A stretch of 64,000 nucleotides of DNA from UBA7332 sp051648105 (GTDB lineage Bacteria > Bacteroidota > Bacteroidia > Bacteroidales > UBA7332). Every line of letters starts with the position of its first letter. Position 1 is the stretch's first letter. Where the stretch lies: NCBI GenBank assembly GCA_051648105.1, contig JBOFEN010000056.1, positions 36,960-100,959 of the forward strand, written 5' to 3'. A program made the translations under genes and the position numbers. The notes under the pieces were generated by a model. The model was given only the letters and a program-made list of their open reading frames with translations, made no database searches and was not told where the DNA came from. Below, one piece after another: positions 43,678 through 53,276 of this stretch.

Positions 43678-45405
43678 TTACCAACCTGGATTGTTTGGCA
43701 ATGAGAGTCCCTCTGCTTCATATAGAAGTATCTCGTTCATAGGTATTGAGTTAAGATAATGTTTGGACTCATCAAAAACTCTAACATTAGAACCATAAGG
43801 CAGTAAGTAACCATTTTGATCAACTGTACCATTACCCCTATTCTCCTCAGTCACTAAAGCACCTCTAGCAACATTTGGATTCTCATTCATATCCAGATAT
43901 AACCCTTTCTTCCATCTCATTAGGTCAAAGTATCGGATGTGAGTCCAACTCATCAACTCCGCTCTTCTCTCGCGACGGATCTCCCAAATAAGAGGTGATA
44001 CTATTCCCGTCTTACTCTCTAATGAGGTTGTTCGTGCTGGGTCATTTATTGTAATACCATTTGCCTGAATACTACTCTCATCTGCATAGCTAAGAGGAGC
44101 AACACCCGCACGAGCTCTCAACAAGTTTATTGATTTATCCATATCAGCTTGGGTCATCTGATTCAACTCAGCAAGAGCCTCAGCATAGTTCAACAGTACT
44201 TCAGCATAGCCAAAGATTGGAGCATCAATATGATTCTGTCCATTCGTTGTAACTTGTGATCCACTTAGTCCAGGATTATTAAATAGGATAATACGATATC
44301 CAGTATTAGAAGATAATCCACCATCCTCTTTTCCAGCATAAGCCCATTTAGGAGATAGAGTTGCACTCATGCGCTTGTCTCTATTAGCTAATACACTCTC
44401 CATAGAGGCATCACCTTGGTATAACTCTGATTGAGAAATAGGCAAACCATCCACACAAGGATAACTCTCAACTGCAGCCTTGGTCATACCATTTATCACC
44501 GTTGAGGTATTGGTATATGACTGAATAGAGTGCATCCATATACTTGGTTGATAATCTTTATAAAGTATCATCTCACTGCTAGCTTTCAGCTCAACAGAGT
44601 TGTACACAGACTTATAATCACTATTCAAGCTATATTGATTAGATGAAATAATAGCATCAGAGTATCTTTTTGCACTCTCAAGAAAGTTAGTGGAGCTACC
44701 CAAGCTATGATACTTACGGTATGTCCCTTCATATAGAGCAACGCGAGAAGCCAGTGCTGCTACTACATATCTATTTATTGTATTCGTCTGATCAGCTACT
44801 AATACTGAAGCATAAGCTTCATCAAGATCAGCCATCACACGATCCATAACATCATTTCTGTTCATTCGAGGCTGAAATACAGATGGTCGATCAGACTCAA
44901 CAAGAGGTTTATCAAAGTATGGCACATCACCAAATCTTTGCACCAAACGGAAGTAGGAGAATGCTCGGAAGAACTTTGCTACTCCATTCCAGTGATTGAG
45001 TTGACTCTCTGAGATACCTGGCACAGTATTCACTCTCTCTAGCATGATGTTAGCTCTACGAATACTCTTGTAATAACTCTTCCAATTGGAGTTAGATGAA
45101 GCAGGTGTAGCATCATACTGCAAGAATGAGTTGTTACATAAATCATCAGATATATTCATCGTTGCCCCACCATTCTGGAAATAGAACTCTGAAGTTGTTC
45201 CTGTTCCATTTCCATAACCAAGGAACTCATCATAGAACATCCACGCATAAGTCCTAACGTTAGACTCACTTGTCCAATAGTTATCATCTGTAAATCTATC
45301 CAGAGGCTCTTTGTCTAAGAAATCAGAGCAAGAGAAAGAGCCAAGTAATGCAGCACAAAATGCTGTCATTCCAATATATCTATTTAGTTTTTTCATTTTG
45401 ATCAT
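43678..45405 (-). CDS. SusD-like surface lipoprotein (second glycan locus)
   Basis: A 575-residue SusD/RagB lipoprotein (LLGSFSCSDFLDKEPLDRFTDDNYW). Typical SusD features are VAKFFRAFSYFRLVQRFGDVPYFDKPL, APIFGYAEVLLNYAEALAELNQ and IRRERRAELMSWTHIRYFDLMRWKKG, ending SLPNNPGW. It partners with the SusC gene immediately upstream. The locus has no linked glycoside hydrolase; the nearest enzyme is a divergent tannase. An alternative start is the ATG at 45396. Confidence 0.94.
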   Translation of the reverse strand: MIKMKKLNRYIGMTAFCAALLGSFSCSDFLDKEPLDRFTDDNYWTSESNVRTYAWMFYDEFLGYGNGTGTTSEFYFQNGGATMNISDDLCNNSFLQYDATPASSNSNWKSYYKSIRRANIMLERVNTVPGISESQLNHWNGVAKFFRAFSYFRLVQRFGDVPYFDKPLVESDRPSVFQPRMNRNDVMDRVMADLDEAYASVLVADQTNTINRYVVAALASRVALYEGTYRKYHSLGSSTNFLESAKRYSDAIISSNQYSLNSDYKSVYNSVELKASSEMILYKDYQPSIWMHSIQSYTNTSTVINGMTKAAVESYPCVDGLPISQSELYQGDASMESVLANRDKRMSATLSPKWAYAGKEDGGLSSNTGYRIILFNNPGLSGSQVTTNGQNHIDAPIFGYAEVLLNYAEALAELNQMTQADMDKSINLLRARAGVAPLSYADESSIQANGITINDPARTTSLESKTGIVSPLIWEIRRERRAELMSWTHIRYFDLMRWKKGLYLDMNENPNVARGALVTEENRGNGTVDQNGYLLPYGSNVRVFDESKHYLNSIPMNEILLYEAEGLSLPNNPGW

Positions 45406-45437
45406 AGTTTAATTTCAATCAAATAAATTAAGTAAGC

Positions 45438-48400
45438 TTACAAACTAACCTGAACACCGAAAGACAATGTTCTAAAGTAAGGGAAGGTTCTTCCCCACTG
45501 TGATTCTGCCTCGTCAATCTCAGGATCGACAGGTAGTCGCTTACTCTTAAACTCAGCCAAATTCTCTCCAGTGAAGAAGAATCTAGCCTTTTGGATATAG
45601 GCCTTCTTAGTCAAACGTTGAGGTATTGTATAACCTATTGTAAGATTTTTCAATCTAAGATATGAGAGATCATTCAAGTAACGTGTTTGCGAGAAGAAGT
45701 TGTTAGATCCCGGAACCTCAGATTTAAATGCATTAGTTGCATGACCAGCGAAAGGATTAGGCCAGAATGCATTAGTATTTTCTGGTGTCCAATAGTCCTG
45801 TTGGTGACCATACAAAGCATCTGTACGGTTGTACAAAGGCAATATAAGGTCTGAAGTAGCCCAATAGTCTCTCTTGCCTACACCTTGGAAGAATACATTT
45901 ATATCAAAACCATAAAGGTTTGCACCTAGAGAGAAACCATATTGGAATCTAGGAGTTGTATTACCAATCCTCTTCAAGTCACCATGATCATCAGCCGTAC
46001 CCTTACCCCAACTAATCTTATCGTCACCGTCTAGATTAGCATATCTAACATCTCCAGGACCAAATTCAAACTTACCTTTTTGAAGAAGAGATTGTGAGGC
46101 TATTCCAGGTTTTAATACCCACTTATCACCTTGTTTGTCAAAATCAGACTCTTGGAAGAGACCAGCTGTCTCAAACCCCCATATCTCACCAACCTCCATA
46201 CCTTCATAAAGAGATCCTATCATTTTCGTTGGGTTGTCTTCCCACTTAGTCACAACAGTTTTATAATCACTAAATGTAGCAGCAACGAATATATTTACAT
46301 CCTTGTTAATCTGATAATTGAAGTCAAGAGCAACCTCAACACCTCTTGTACGAAGGTTTCCTGAGTTAACCAAAGAAGGTGAGCCACCAAATATGTCAGG
46401 TAGAGCCTGACCTGGACTTAACACACCTCTTGTATCTCTCTGATACCAGTCCACATTTACCCCAACCATATTATTAAATAGTCTTGCATCTAGACCAACA
46501 TCTAGAGTATTTACCCTCTCCCATGTCAATGACTCACCCACAAGTTGATAACTATCTGGTGATGGTGCTACTGTTCCATTTACAATCCAATTGGCATTAG
46601 AGTTAGACATTATTCTAAGGAATGCATCCTGTTTAACAGCCTGATTACCGATAGATCCATATGAACCTCTAAGTTTTAGATCTGTCAAAGCAGGCTTAAG
46701 TGGTTGCATAAAGGCTTCTTCAGAGACTCTATAACCAAGTGATCCCGAAGGGAAGAAAGCCCAACGATCATCTCTTGGGAAACTAGATGAACCATCCATT
46801 CTGCCATTAAGCTCTAAAAGATATTTGCCTTTATAATCATAATTGGCTCGTAAGAAGTATCCTGCGATAGCATATTGTGTATGATAAGGGTTAGCGCTAG
46901 ATAAATTAGGCCATATAAACTGACCGCCTGTAGCTAGTCCAAACTCTGGCTTATCCTTATCCATCAAACCTCTTCGTTCTGCATAAGTTCTTTCTGCATC
47001 GTTCCACTCAATATTTGTACCCCCAGTAAATCTAATTGTATGTCTTTGGTCAAACATCTTCTCATATGTACCATATAGGTTGAATACTTGTGTATTATTA
47101 CTTGTATTAATCCTACTCATCCTATCATGCTGACTACCTGGCGCTACAAGTTGGGAATAGCTCTTATCAATATTGTTTACATCGAATGGGCTCCAGAAGT
47201 CCCAAAGCTGTATAACACCACCGTTATTCTTTCTACGAGCTGTCTCTGAAGCAAAGCTATACTCGGCAATTATGTTTAGACCATCAATGATCTCTGCATT
47301 CAATGATCCTGACATACGCATATAGTCAGTAGTAAGGTTACTCATACTAGCATTAGCTAGATAACCTGGAGCATGCCTAAAGTACTTACCTTGGTATGTA
47401 CCATAAGGGAAGTAGCTACCCCAACGCATATAGTAACCAAAGTATCCGTTTGTATTATTAAATCCAGATCCATCGTAGTAGTTATACGGATAGTCGTACT
47501 CTTGACGAGAGAAAAGAGTTCTAAAATCAGCAGTAAGCCAGCTAGCTAATTTAGTATTAAAGCCAAGATTAGCATTGTATCTACGATTCTTCTCAGGGTT
47601 AGTTTTAAACATACCCTCTTGACTGCTATAACCTAATGAAGCAATGAAAGATGAATTCTCACCCATATTACCATTCATAGATATGTTATGGCTATTTTGA
47701 GGTGCCCAATCTTTAAGCATCTCTTTATGTGGATCCCAAATTCTGTAGAAGTAAGCACGACCATTAACAACTTCCCAGTCATCTCCATAAGTCATCTCCT
47801 TACCACTCTTTCCATTTGGATATTTCTGTTTCCACTCCTGTATTTTGGGTAACATATCCTTGAATACCATACCAAATGCCTCAGCAACCTCACCTGCTCT
47901 ATCCTTTGCACCAATTAATGCAGGCAATTCAATTGTAGGATCTGAGAAGTCTACTAGGTTAGTTGGTTTATTCCAAGCTACATTTCCGCTGTAATTAACA
48001 TTAACTCTATCACTCTTTTTACCTGATACCGTTTTAATTAGTATCACACCAAAAGCACCACGAGCACCATATATAGATGCTGAAGCCGCATCTTTTAGTA
48101 CAGATATACTCTCTACATCTGAAGGGTTCAATAGAGAAAGGTCATCCATAGGAACTCCATCAACTAGTATCAGCGGGTTACCTTTGGCTTTACCATCAAT
48201 CATAGTTCCTGCACCACGGACTTGGATGTTTGGTTTTCCACCCAACTGACCACTTGTTGTTGTAATAACCAGACCAGGAGTTGTACCTTGAAGACTCTTT
48301 GTTAGATCATTATTAGCCTTTGATCCAATAGCATTCTTCACGTCTACTACCGATACTGCACCTGTTAGGTTCTCCTTCTTCTGAGTACCAAACCCAACAA

Positions 48401-48788
48401 CCACAACTTCGCTTACTAACTGAGTATCCTCTTGTAGTGTAACTGTGATACTTCTTTGATTCCCTATTATCACATCTTGAGTTCTATAGCCTATGTATGA
48501 GAATTCAAGAATGGCATTCTGAGGTAGATCTAAAGAGAAGGAACCGTCATTATTTGTAATTGTACCGTTTGTTGTTCCCTTCTCAACTACATTCACACCC
48601 ACCAAAGCTTCCCCACTACTACCATAGACTACACCCCTAACTTTCACCTCAACTTGTTGTTGCGAAATAGTTTCCGCCCTCAAGAAAGAATGGTTAGGAT
48701 AAACAGCAACTATGAAAGCAGACAATCCCATAATGGATATCCGTTTCACAAACTGTTTGGAAAGAATTAATCTCGTTTTCTTAATCAT
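45438..48788 (-). CDS. SusC-like TonB-linked transporter (second glycan locus)
   Basis: A 1116-residue SusC/RagA protein, larger than the other two here. The N-terminus is long (ISIMGLSAFIVAVYPNHSFLRAE) before the CarboxypepD_reg-like domain (VEVKVRGVVYGSSGEALVGVNVVEKGTTNG). The TonB-box region is EVVVVGFGTQKKENLTGAVSVV and the plug holds VRGAGTMIDGKAKGNPLILVDGVPMDDLSLLNPSDVESISVLKDAASASIYGARGAFGVILIKT. I chose 48788; an ATG at 48815 adds nine residues. It is divergent from the tannase gene across 360 bp. Confidence 0.93.
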   Translation of the reverse strand: MIKKTRLILSKQFVKRISIMGLSAFIVAVYPNHSFLRAETISQQQVEVKVRGVVYGSSGEALVGVNVVEKGTTNGTITNNDGSFSLDLPQNAILEFSYIGYRTQDVIIGNQRSITVTLQEDTQLVSEVVVVGFGTQKKENLTGAVSVVDVKNAIGSKANNDLTKSLQGTTPGLVITTTSGQLGGKPNIQVRGAGTMIDGKAKGNPLILVDGVPMDDLSLLNPSDVESISVLKDAASASIYGARGAFGVILIKTVSGKKSDRVNVNYSGNVAWNKPTNLVDFSDPTIELPALIGAKDRAGEVAEAFGMVFKDMLPKIQEWKQKYPNGKSGKEMTYGDDWEVVNGRAYFYRIWDPHKEMLKDWAPQNSHNISMNGNMGENSSFIASLGYSSQEGMFKTNPEKNRRYNANLGFNTKLASWLTADFRTLFSRQEYDYPYNYYDGSGFNNTNGYFGYYMRWGSYFPYGTYQGKYFRHAPGYLANASMSNLTTDYMRMSGSLNAEIIDGLNIIAEYSFASETARRKNNGGVIQLWDFWSPFDVNNIDKSYSQLVAPGSQHDRMSRINTSNNTQVFNLYGTYEKMFDQRHTIRFTGGTNIEWNDAERTYAERRGLMDKDKPEFGLATGGQFIWPNLSSANPYHTQYAIAGYFLRANYDYKGKYLLELNGRMDGSSSFPRDDRWAFFPSGSLGYRVSEEAFMQPLKPALTDLKLRGSYGSIGNQAVKQDAFLRIMSNSNANWIVNGTVAPSPDSYQLVGESLTWERVNTLDVGLDARLFNNMVGVNVDWYQRDTRGVLSPGQALPDIFGGSPSLVNSGNLRTRGVEVALDFNYQINKDVNIFVAATFSDYKTVVTKWEDNPTKMIGSLYEGMEVGEIWGFETAGLFQESDFDKQGDKWVLKPGIASQSLLQKGKFEFGPGDVRYANLDGDDKISWGKGTADDHGDLKRIGNTTPRFQYGFSLGANLYGFDINVFFQGVGKRDYWATSDLILPLYNRTDALYGHQQDYWTPENTNAFWPNPFAGHATNAFKSEVPGSNNFFSQTRYLNDLSYLRLKNLTIGYTIPQRLTKKAYIQKARFFFTGENLAEFKSKRLPVDPEIDEAESQWGRTFPYFRTLSFGVQVSL

Positions 48789-48815
48789 AACAGATATATT
48801 TAAGGTTAAAGACAT

Positions 48816-49150
48816 TATTCATTGGTATTATATATCTGTACTTCAATATACAACAAGTACAGTGAGTATATATCTAGTAATTTAACATTACCATCCCGGT
48901 AATAAAATTTAAACATAAGTAATAGATTTTTGTTCACAACGAGGGTGGCAAGAGAGCTTCTTAAAACTATTATTAACACCGAGAGACAATATGAAGCATA
49001 ATTTAATTGCAATAACAATAAGTTATGTTAATAAATAGTGATTAAATATTATATAAGATGTTGTGTTTAGTATTTACCACTATAGATTTATGATAAACAA
49101 TAACAAAATAAGAGCTTGTTTGTTATACAGTAAATTAAATAGTAAATATC
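48816..49150. other. Divergent control region between the second SusC and the tannase gene
   Basis: 335 bp, strongly A+T-rich. It contains one small inverted repeat, ATTACC-ATCCC-GGTAAT (48887-48903), which could be an operator. I cannot place a confident TAnnTTTG promoter in either direction. No regulator gene adjoins the locus. Confidence 0.5.
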
Positions 49151-50650
49151 ATGATAAAGAGAGTACTACTACCAATATCATTGGCAACAATATCGCTATG
49201 TGCTGAAGCTAAAGAGGATCCTCTAAGATTCAATCCACAAAACTACGTAGTTAAAACATTAGTTATGCCAGATGGGTATGAAGTAAAATATAAGGCATAT
49301 GAGTCAATTTTCTACGTTACGGATGTAGAGGATTCAACTTATCAAACTCTAAACTTCTATGTTCCAAATGAAATGAAAGGTGGTGATGACACACCTATTC
49401 TACTACGAACATATGTAGGTGGATATATGGCAGCAACAGCAAAAGAGCCATCCCCTACAGATGCAACAGGTAGAGCACTGAAAGAGGGATATGCCGTTTG
49501 CATACCTGGATCAAGAGGGGCTAATTCGGTAGTTAAACAAAAGGGCGGAGATATATACACAGGAGTTGCACCAAATGGGATTGTTGATCTTAAAGCTGCT
49601 ATTAGGTATCTTCACTATAATGACGATTTAATGCCTGCTAGTGCAAAGAGAATCTTTAGCGATGGAACAAGTGCAGGAGGTGCAATGTCTGCACTTATGG
49701 GATCCACAGGAGATAACATAGACTATAAACCATACCTAATAAAAATGGGAGCTGCAGAGGCTAGTGATGCTATTTTTGCTTCAATATGCTACTGTCCAAT
49801 TACAGATCTCAACCATGCAGATATGGCATACGAGTGGCTATATAGCACAACCAATAGTGGTATCCGAGCATTAAATGACGATCAGAAGAGAGTGTCGCAG
49901 GAGTTAGCATCTAAGTTTGCAGCCTATATTAACTCACTAAAACTATTAACACCTACCGGGGTAATACTTAATGATGATAATTACAGAGATTACATAAAGA
50001 GTTTTCTTATTGCATCAGCTCAGAGAGCACTGCAAGAAGGTGTAGATATTCCTGATACAATAGGAGTTGAGATTTATAAAGAGAAGAGAGGACCAATAGG
50101 AGGAGATGGACGAGCAGCACCTTCATTTGGTCCTGGAGGAATGCCCCCTCGCTTCGAAAGAAGATCAGACTTTGTTGCTGACATAGATCTTGATAAGTAT
50201 CTCAATTATGTAGCATCAGTGACACCACTAAAAACTCCACCAGCCTTCGACCAATGGGGTGTATTAGTTGATAGTTCTTCACCAGAGAATAGAGTATTTG
50301 GCAATGAGAAGGGGCAACCTAATAACTTCACAGAGTTCAGTCTACAAAAACGTATGCGCAATGATGGAGCGACACTAACTAAAGAGCTTACTCATAGAGT
50401 CAAGCTAATGAACCCAATGAACTACATTGGTGATAATAAAAACAATAGATGCGCAAAACATTGGTATATAAGACATGGCGCACGTGATAGAGACATATCA
50501 TTCGTTATGCCAATAAATCTAGCAACCAAACTACAAAATGCAGGTATGAATGTCAACTTTGCTCTCCCTTGGAACAGACCTCACTCTGGGGATTACAACC
50601 TTGATGATCTTTTCAGATGGATAGATCAGGTGTTAGAGAGTGAGAGATAG
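49151..50650 (+). CDS. Subtype-B-like tannase (tannin acyl hydrolase), exported
   Basis: A 499-residue alpha/beta hydrolase with a signal peptide (MIKRVLLPISLATISLCAEA). IFSDGTSAGGAMSALMG holds the nucleophile (Ser174), followed by EASDAIFASICYCPITDLNHADMAYEWLY, characteristic of subtype B tannases such as L. plantarum TanLp1. The predicted Asp446 (RHGARDRD) and His478 (NRPHSGDYNLDDLF) are 32 residues apart, the same spacing as Asp419 and His451 in TanLp1. It would release gallic acid from galloyl esters or gallotannins. A Gly/Pro-rich insertion (about residues 316-335) precedes the lid region. It is divergent from a SusC/SusD pair. Confidence 0.85.
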   Translation: MIKRVLLPISLATISLCAEAKEDPLRFNPQNYVVKTLVMPDGYEVKYKAYESIFYVTDVEDSTYQTLNFYVPNEMKGGDDTPILLRTYVGGYMAATAKEPSPTDATGRALKEGYAVCIPGSRGANSVVKQKGGDIYTGVAPNGIVDLKAAIRYLHYNDDLMPASAKRIFSDGTSAGGAMSALMGSTGDNIDYKPYLIKMGAAEASDAIFASICYCPITDLNHADMAYEWLYSTTNSGIRALNDDQKRVSQELASKFAAYINSLKLLTPTGVILNDDNYRDYIKSFLIASAQRALQEGVDIPDTIGVEIYKEKRGPIGGDGRAAPSFGPGGMPPRFERRSDFVADIDLDKYLNYVASVTPLKTPPAFDQWGVLVDSSSPENRVFGNEKGQPNNFTEFSLQKRMRNDGATLTKELTHRVKLMNPMNYIGDNKNNRCAKHWYIRHGARDRDISFVMPINLATKLQNAGMNVNFALPWNRPHSGDYNLDDLFRWIDQVLESER

Positions 50651-50684
50651 AATTAAACCCAACCTTGATCTCTATATTTTATTA

Positions 50685-50720
50685 TTATTAATCAGGAAGA
50701 ATTCACTTCCTGATTAATAA
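50685..50720 (+). other. Hairpin just before the 64-codon gene
   Basis: TTAATCAGGAAG at 50688-50699 pairs with CTTCCTGATTAA at 50706-50717 around a 6-nt loop; three further A-T pairs extend it. It ends 7 nt before the ATG at 50728 and has no following T-run, so it could influence translation of the small gene or end the tannase mRNA inefficiently. Confidence 0.55.
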
Positions 50721-50727
50721 AGACAAT

Positions 50728-50922
50728 ATGAAAAGATCTATTGGTGAACGTCTTACTATTATTGACAAAGACGGAAATGAACAAGAGGGAAAGCTTGTAT
50801 TAGTTGGTGGAGTATTCGACATTTATGAGACTCCAAAAAAAGATAGACTAGAGCCACTCCTAATTGGAAATAATGAATTCATACAAATCAATGACTCTAT
50901 TAATATTATATTAATAGAGTAA
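50728..50922 (+). CDS. Small protein of unknown function
   Basis: A 64-residue protein, MKRSIGERLTIIDKDGNEQEG at its start and INDSINIILIE at its end. It is soluble, with alternating hydrophobic residues suggesting a small beta-rich fold. I recognise no family. It follows the tannase by 77 nt after a hairpin and precedes a strong stem-loop, so it is framed like a real gene. Coding potential is plausible but unproven, and any link to tannin metabolism is only positional. Confidence 0.5.
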   Translation: MKRSIGERLTIIDKDGNEQEGKLVLVGGVFDIYETPKKDRLEPLLIGNNEFIQINDSINIILIE

Positions 50923-50935
50923 ACTTATAAAACAA

Positions 50936-50984
50936 AAAGAAGCCACTAGCACTGTTCGCTATGCGAACAGACTAGTGGCTTCAT
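50936..50984. terminator. Bidirectional terminator between the small gene and GH3
   Basis: AAGCCACTAG at 50940-50949 pairs with CTAGTGGCTT at 50972-50981, and the inner CTGTTCGC with GCGAACAG (50952-50959 with 50963-50970). On the minus strand it is followed by CTTTTTGTTTT, a strong signal for the GH3 transcript. Confidence 0.85.
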
Positions 50985-51030
50985 GATTTTCAATAAGTGT
51001 AACTTGAAAATATGCAGATACTACAAAATA

Positions 51031-53259
51031 CTATTTCAATTCGAACGATATATTTCCTCTAATATCACTAGCAGAAGCAGCAATGATAGCCTCAAACTTA
51101 CCAGGCTCAGCTATCCACATACCAGCCTTGTCATCATAGAAACTTAGAGCCTCTTTATCAATAGTGAATGTTACCGTTTTCTCTTGACCAGCCTCTAGGG
51201 AGATCTTGCGGAAACCTTTCAACTCTTTGATTGGTCGAGGTAGAGATGATTTTTTATCACTGATGTAAAGCTGAACAATCTCCTGACCTTGACGAGACCC
51301 GCTGTTACGAACAACAACACTCACCTCAACCTTATCACCTTCACTCATCACTGATTTATTGATAGATGGCTTACCATATTCGAAAGTAGTGTATGATAGA
51401 CCATGCCCAAAAGCAAAAAGAGGCTTAACCTTCTTCTGCATATCAGCCCATCTATAACCTACAAATATACCCTCGTTATACTTCATGTCAACAATAGCCT
51501 TACTCTGTGTACCGATGTACTCACCAAGAGCATGAGCAGAGTTATCCTCCAAACGTACAGGGAACGTGAAAGGTAGTTTACCCGATGGGTTAACATCCCC
51601 TACTAGTACAGAAGCAATTGAGTTACCTGCCTCTGAACCTAGATACCACGCTTGTACAATAGCAGGAACCTCTTTCACCCAAGGCATAGCAACAGCATTA
51701 CCAGAGATGTTTACAACAACAAGGTTGCTGTTAGCTTTTGACAATGCACTAATAACAGCATCTTGATTGTAAGGAAGATCAAGCCCTGTGCGATCACTAT
51801 CTTCGCAGTCTTGTTGGGCACTCTTATTTAGTCCACCAACAAAGATCACATAGTCAGCCTCACGCGCCACCTTAACAGCCTCAGCAAGCAACTCTTCAGC
51901 AGATCGGCTTTCACTAAGATCCTGTCCAGTAACAACACCATTATACTCACCCGTTACATCACCAACATAACCACGAGCATAAATCACCTCAGCACTACTA
52001 CCTACACGCTGACGAATCCCATCAAGAGGAGAGACCTCACGCTGAACCTTCAGTGAAGAAGAACCACCACCAACAGTCATCATCTTTATGGCATTCTCTC
52101 CAATAACAGCTATCTTCTTAGATTTAGAAAGATCAATAGGAAGAACACTATTGTTATTCTTCAGAAGTACAATACCCTCTTCACCAATCTTACGAGCTGC
52201 TTCGTAATGTTCTGGTGATAACATTGAACCAAAAGGACGGTTACGATCCATCGTTGTGCGGAATGCTAGACGAAGAATGCGGCGAACCTTATCATCAAGC
52301 TCCGTTGTACCATACTTACCCGATTTGATAAGCTCAAGATATGGGTGAGCCAAATAGTAGTTATCATAAGCATTACTTCTTCCATTAGCTAGACCATCAG
52401 TCCAGCTACCAAACTCCATATCCAATCCATTTGTAATAGACTGCTCCGTGTCGTGAACTCCACCCCAATCGGAAACGAGAACACCATCAAAGCCCCAATC
52501 ACGCTTTAGAATATCATTGATAAGATATTGATTGTGGCAAGCATATTCACCTTTATATAAGTTATATGCCCCCATGATAGACCATGCATTACCCTCTTGA
52601 ACAGAAGCCTTGAATGCAGGAAGATAGATCTCATGAAGTGCACGGTCATCAACAATCACATTTGTTGTATGACGATTCACCTCTTGATTATTTAGAGCAT
52701 AATGCTTAACACAAGCGGCAACACCATTCTGCTGAACACCCTTAATGTAAGGAACTACCATCTTTGAGGCTAGATAGGGATCTTCACCCATATACTCAAA
52801 ATTACGCCCATTAAGAGGAGTACGATAGATATTCACACCAGGACCAAGAAGAACAGCCTTATTGCGGAAGCGAGCCTCCTCACCAATACTTACACCATAA
52901 AGAAGTGAAGCATCCTCGCTCCATGTAGCAGCCAAACAAGTAAGTGCAGGATAAGCCACACAAGAGTCATTACTCCAACCAGCCTGTTCCCACTCATCCC
53001 AAAGAACCTCTGGACGAATACCATGAGGGCCATCCGTCATCCAGAAGTCGGGAATACCCAACCTCTGAACACCAGGACTACTAAACTTCGATTGTGCGTG
53101 AATCATAGCAACCTTCTCCTCAAGTGTCATACGCCCGAGAGCATCCTCCACCCTATCCTCCATCTTCTGAGTATCATCAAGATAAACAGCCTTTCTTTGA
53201 GCTGTTAGTGGAAGGATTGTCATCAACGCTACTGCACCTATAATTTTTTTGTACATCAT
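51031..53259 (-). CDS. GH3 beta-glucosidase (beta-1,6-glucan locus)
   Basis: A 742-residue GH3 enzyme with a signal peptide (MMYKKIIGAVALMTILPLTAQ). The barrel shows MTDGPHGIRPE, CVKHYALNNQEVNRHTTN and the nucleophile Asp264 in VLVSDWGGVHD. The alpha/beta-sandwich domain (GEEGIVLLKNNNSVLPID) and a C-terminal fibronectin-like domain (VSVVVRNSGSRQGQEIVQLYISD) follow. It probably trims imported gluco-oligosaccharides to glucose in the periplasm. It is the last gene of the five-gene operon that begins at 60652, and is followed by a terminator. Confidence 0.95.
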   Translation of the reverse strand: MMYKKIIGAVALMTILPLTAQRKAVYLDDTQKMEDRVEDALGRMTLEEKVAMIHAQSKFSSPGVQRLGIPDFWMTDGPHGIRPEVLWDEWEQAGWSNDSCVAYPALTCLAATWSEDASLLYGVSIGEEARFRNKAVLLGPGVNIYRTPLNGRNFEYMGEDPYLASKMVVPYIKGVQQNGVAACVKHYALNNQEVNRHTTNVIVDDRALHEIYLPAFKASVQEGNAWSIMGAYNLYKGEYACHNQYLINDILKRDWGFDGVLVSDWGGVHDTEQSITNGLDMEFGSWTDGLANGRSNAYDNYYLAHPYLELIKSGKYGTTELDDKVRRILRLAFRTTMDRNRPFGSMLSPEHYEAARKIGEEGIVLLKNNNSVLPIDLSKSKKIAVIGENAIKMMTVGGGSSSLKVQREVSPLDGIRQRVGSSAEVIYARGYVGDVTGEYNGVVTGQDLSESRSAEELLAEAVKVAREADYVIFVGGLNKSAQQDCEDSDRTGLDLPYNQDAVISALSKANSNLVVVNISGNAVAMPWVKEVPAIVQAWYLGSEAGNSIASVLVGDVNPSGKLPFTFPVRLEDNSAHALGEYIGTQSKAIVDMKYNEGIFVGYRWADMQKKVKPLFAFGHGLSYTTFEYGKPSINKSVMSEGDKVEVSVVVRNSGSRQGQEIVQLYISDKKSSLPRPIKELKGFRKISLEAGQEKTVTFTIDKEALSFYDDKAGMWIAEPGKFEAIIAASASDIRGNISFELK

Positions 53260-53276
53260 ACTCTAATATATTATTC

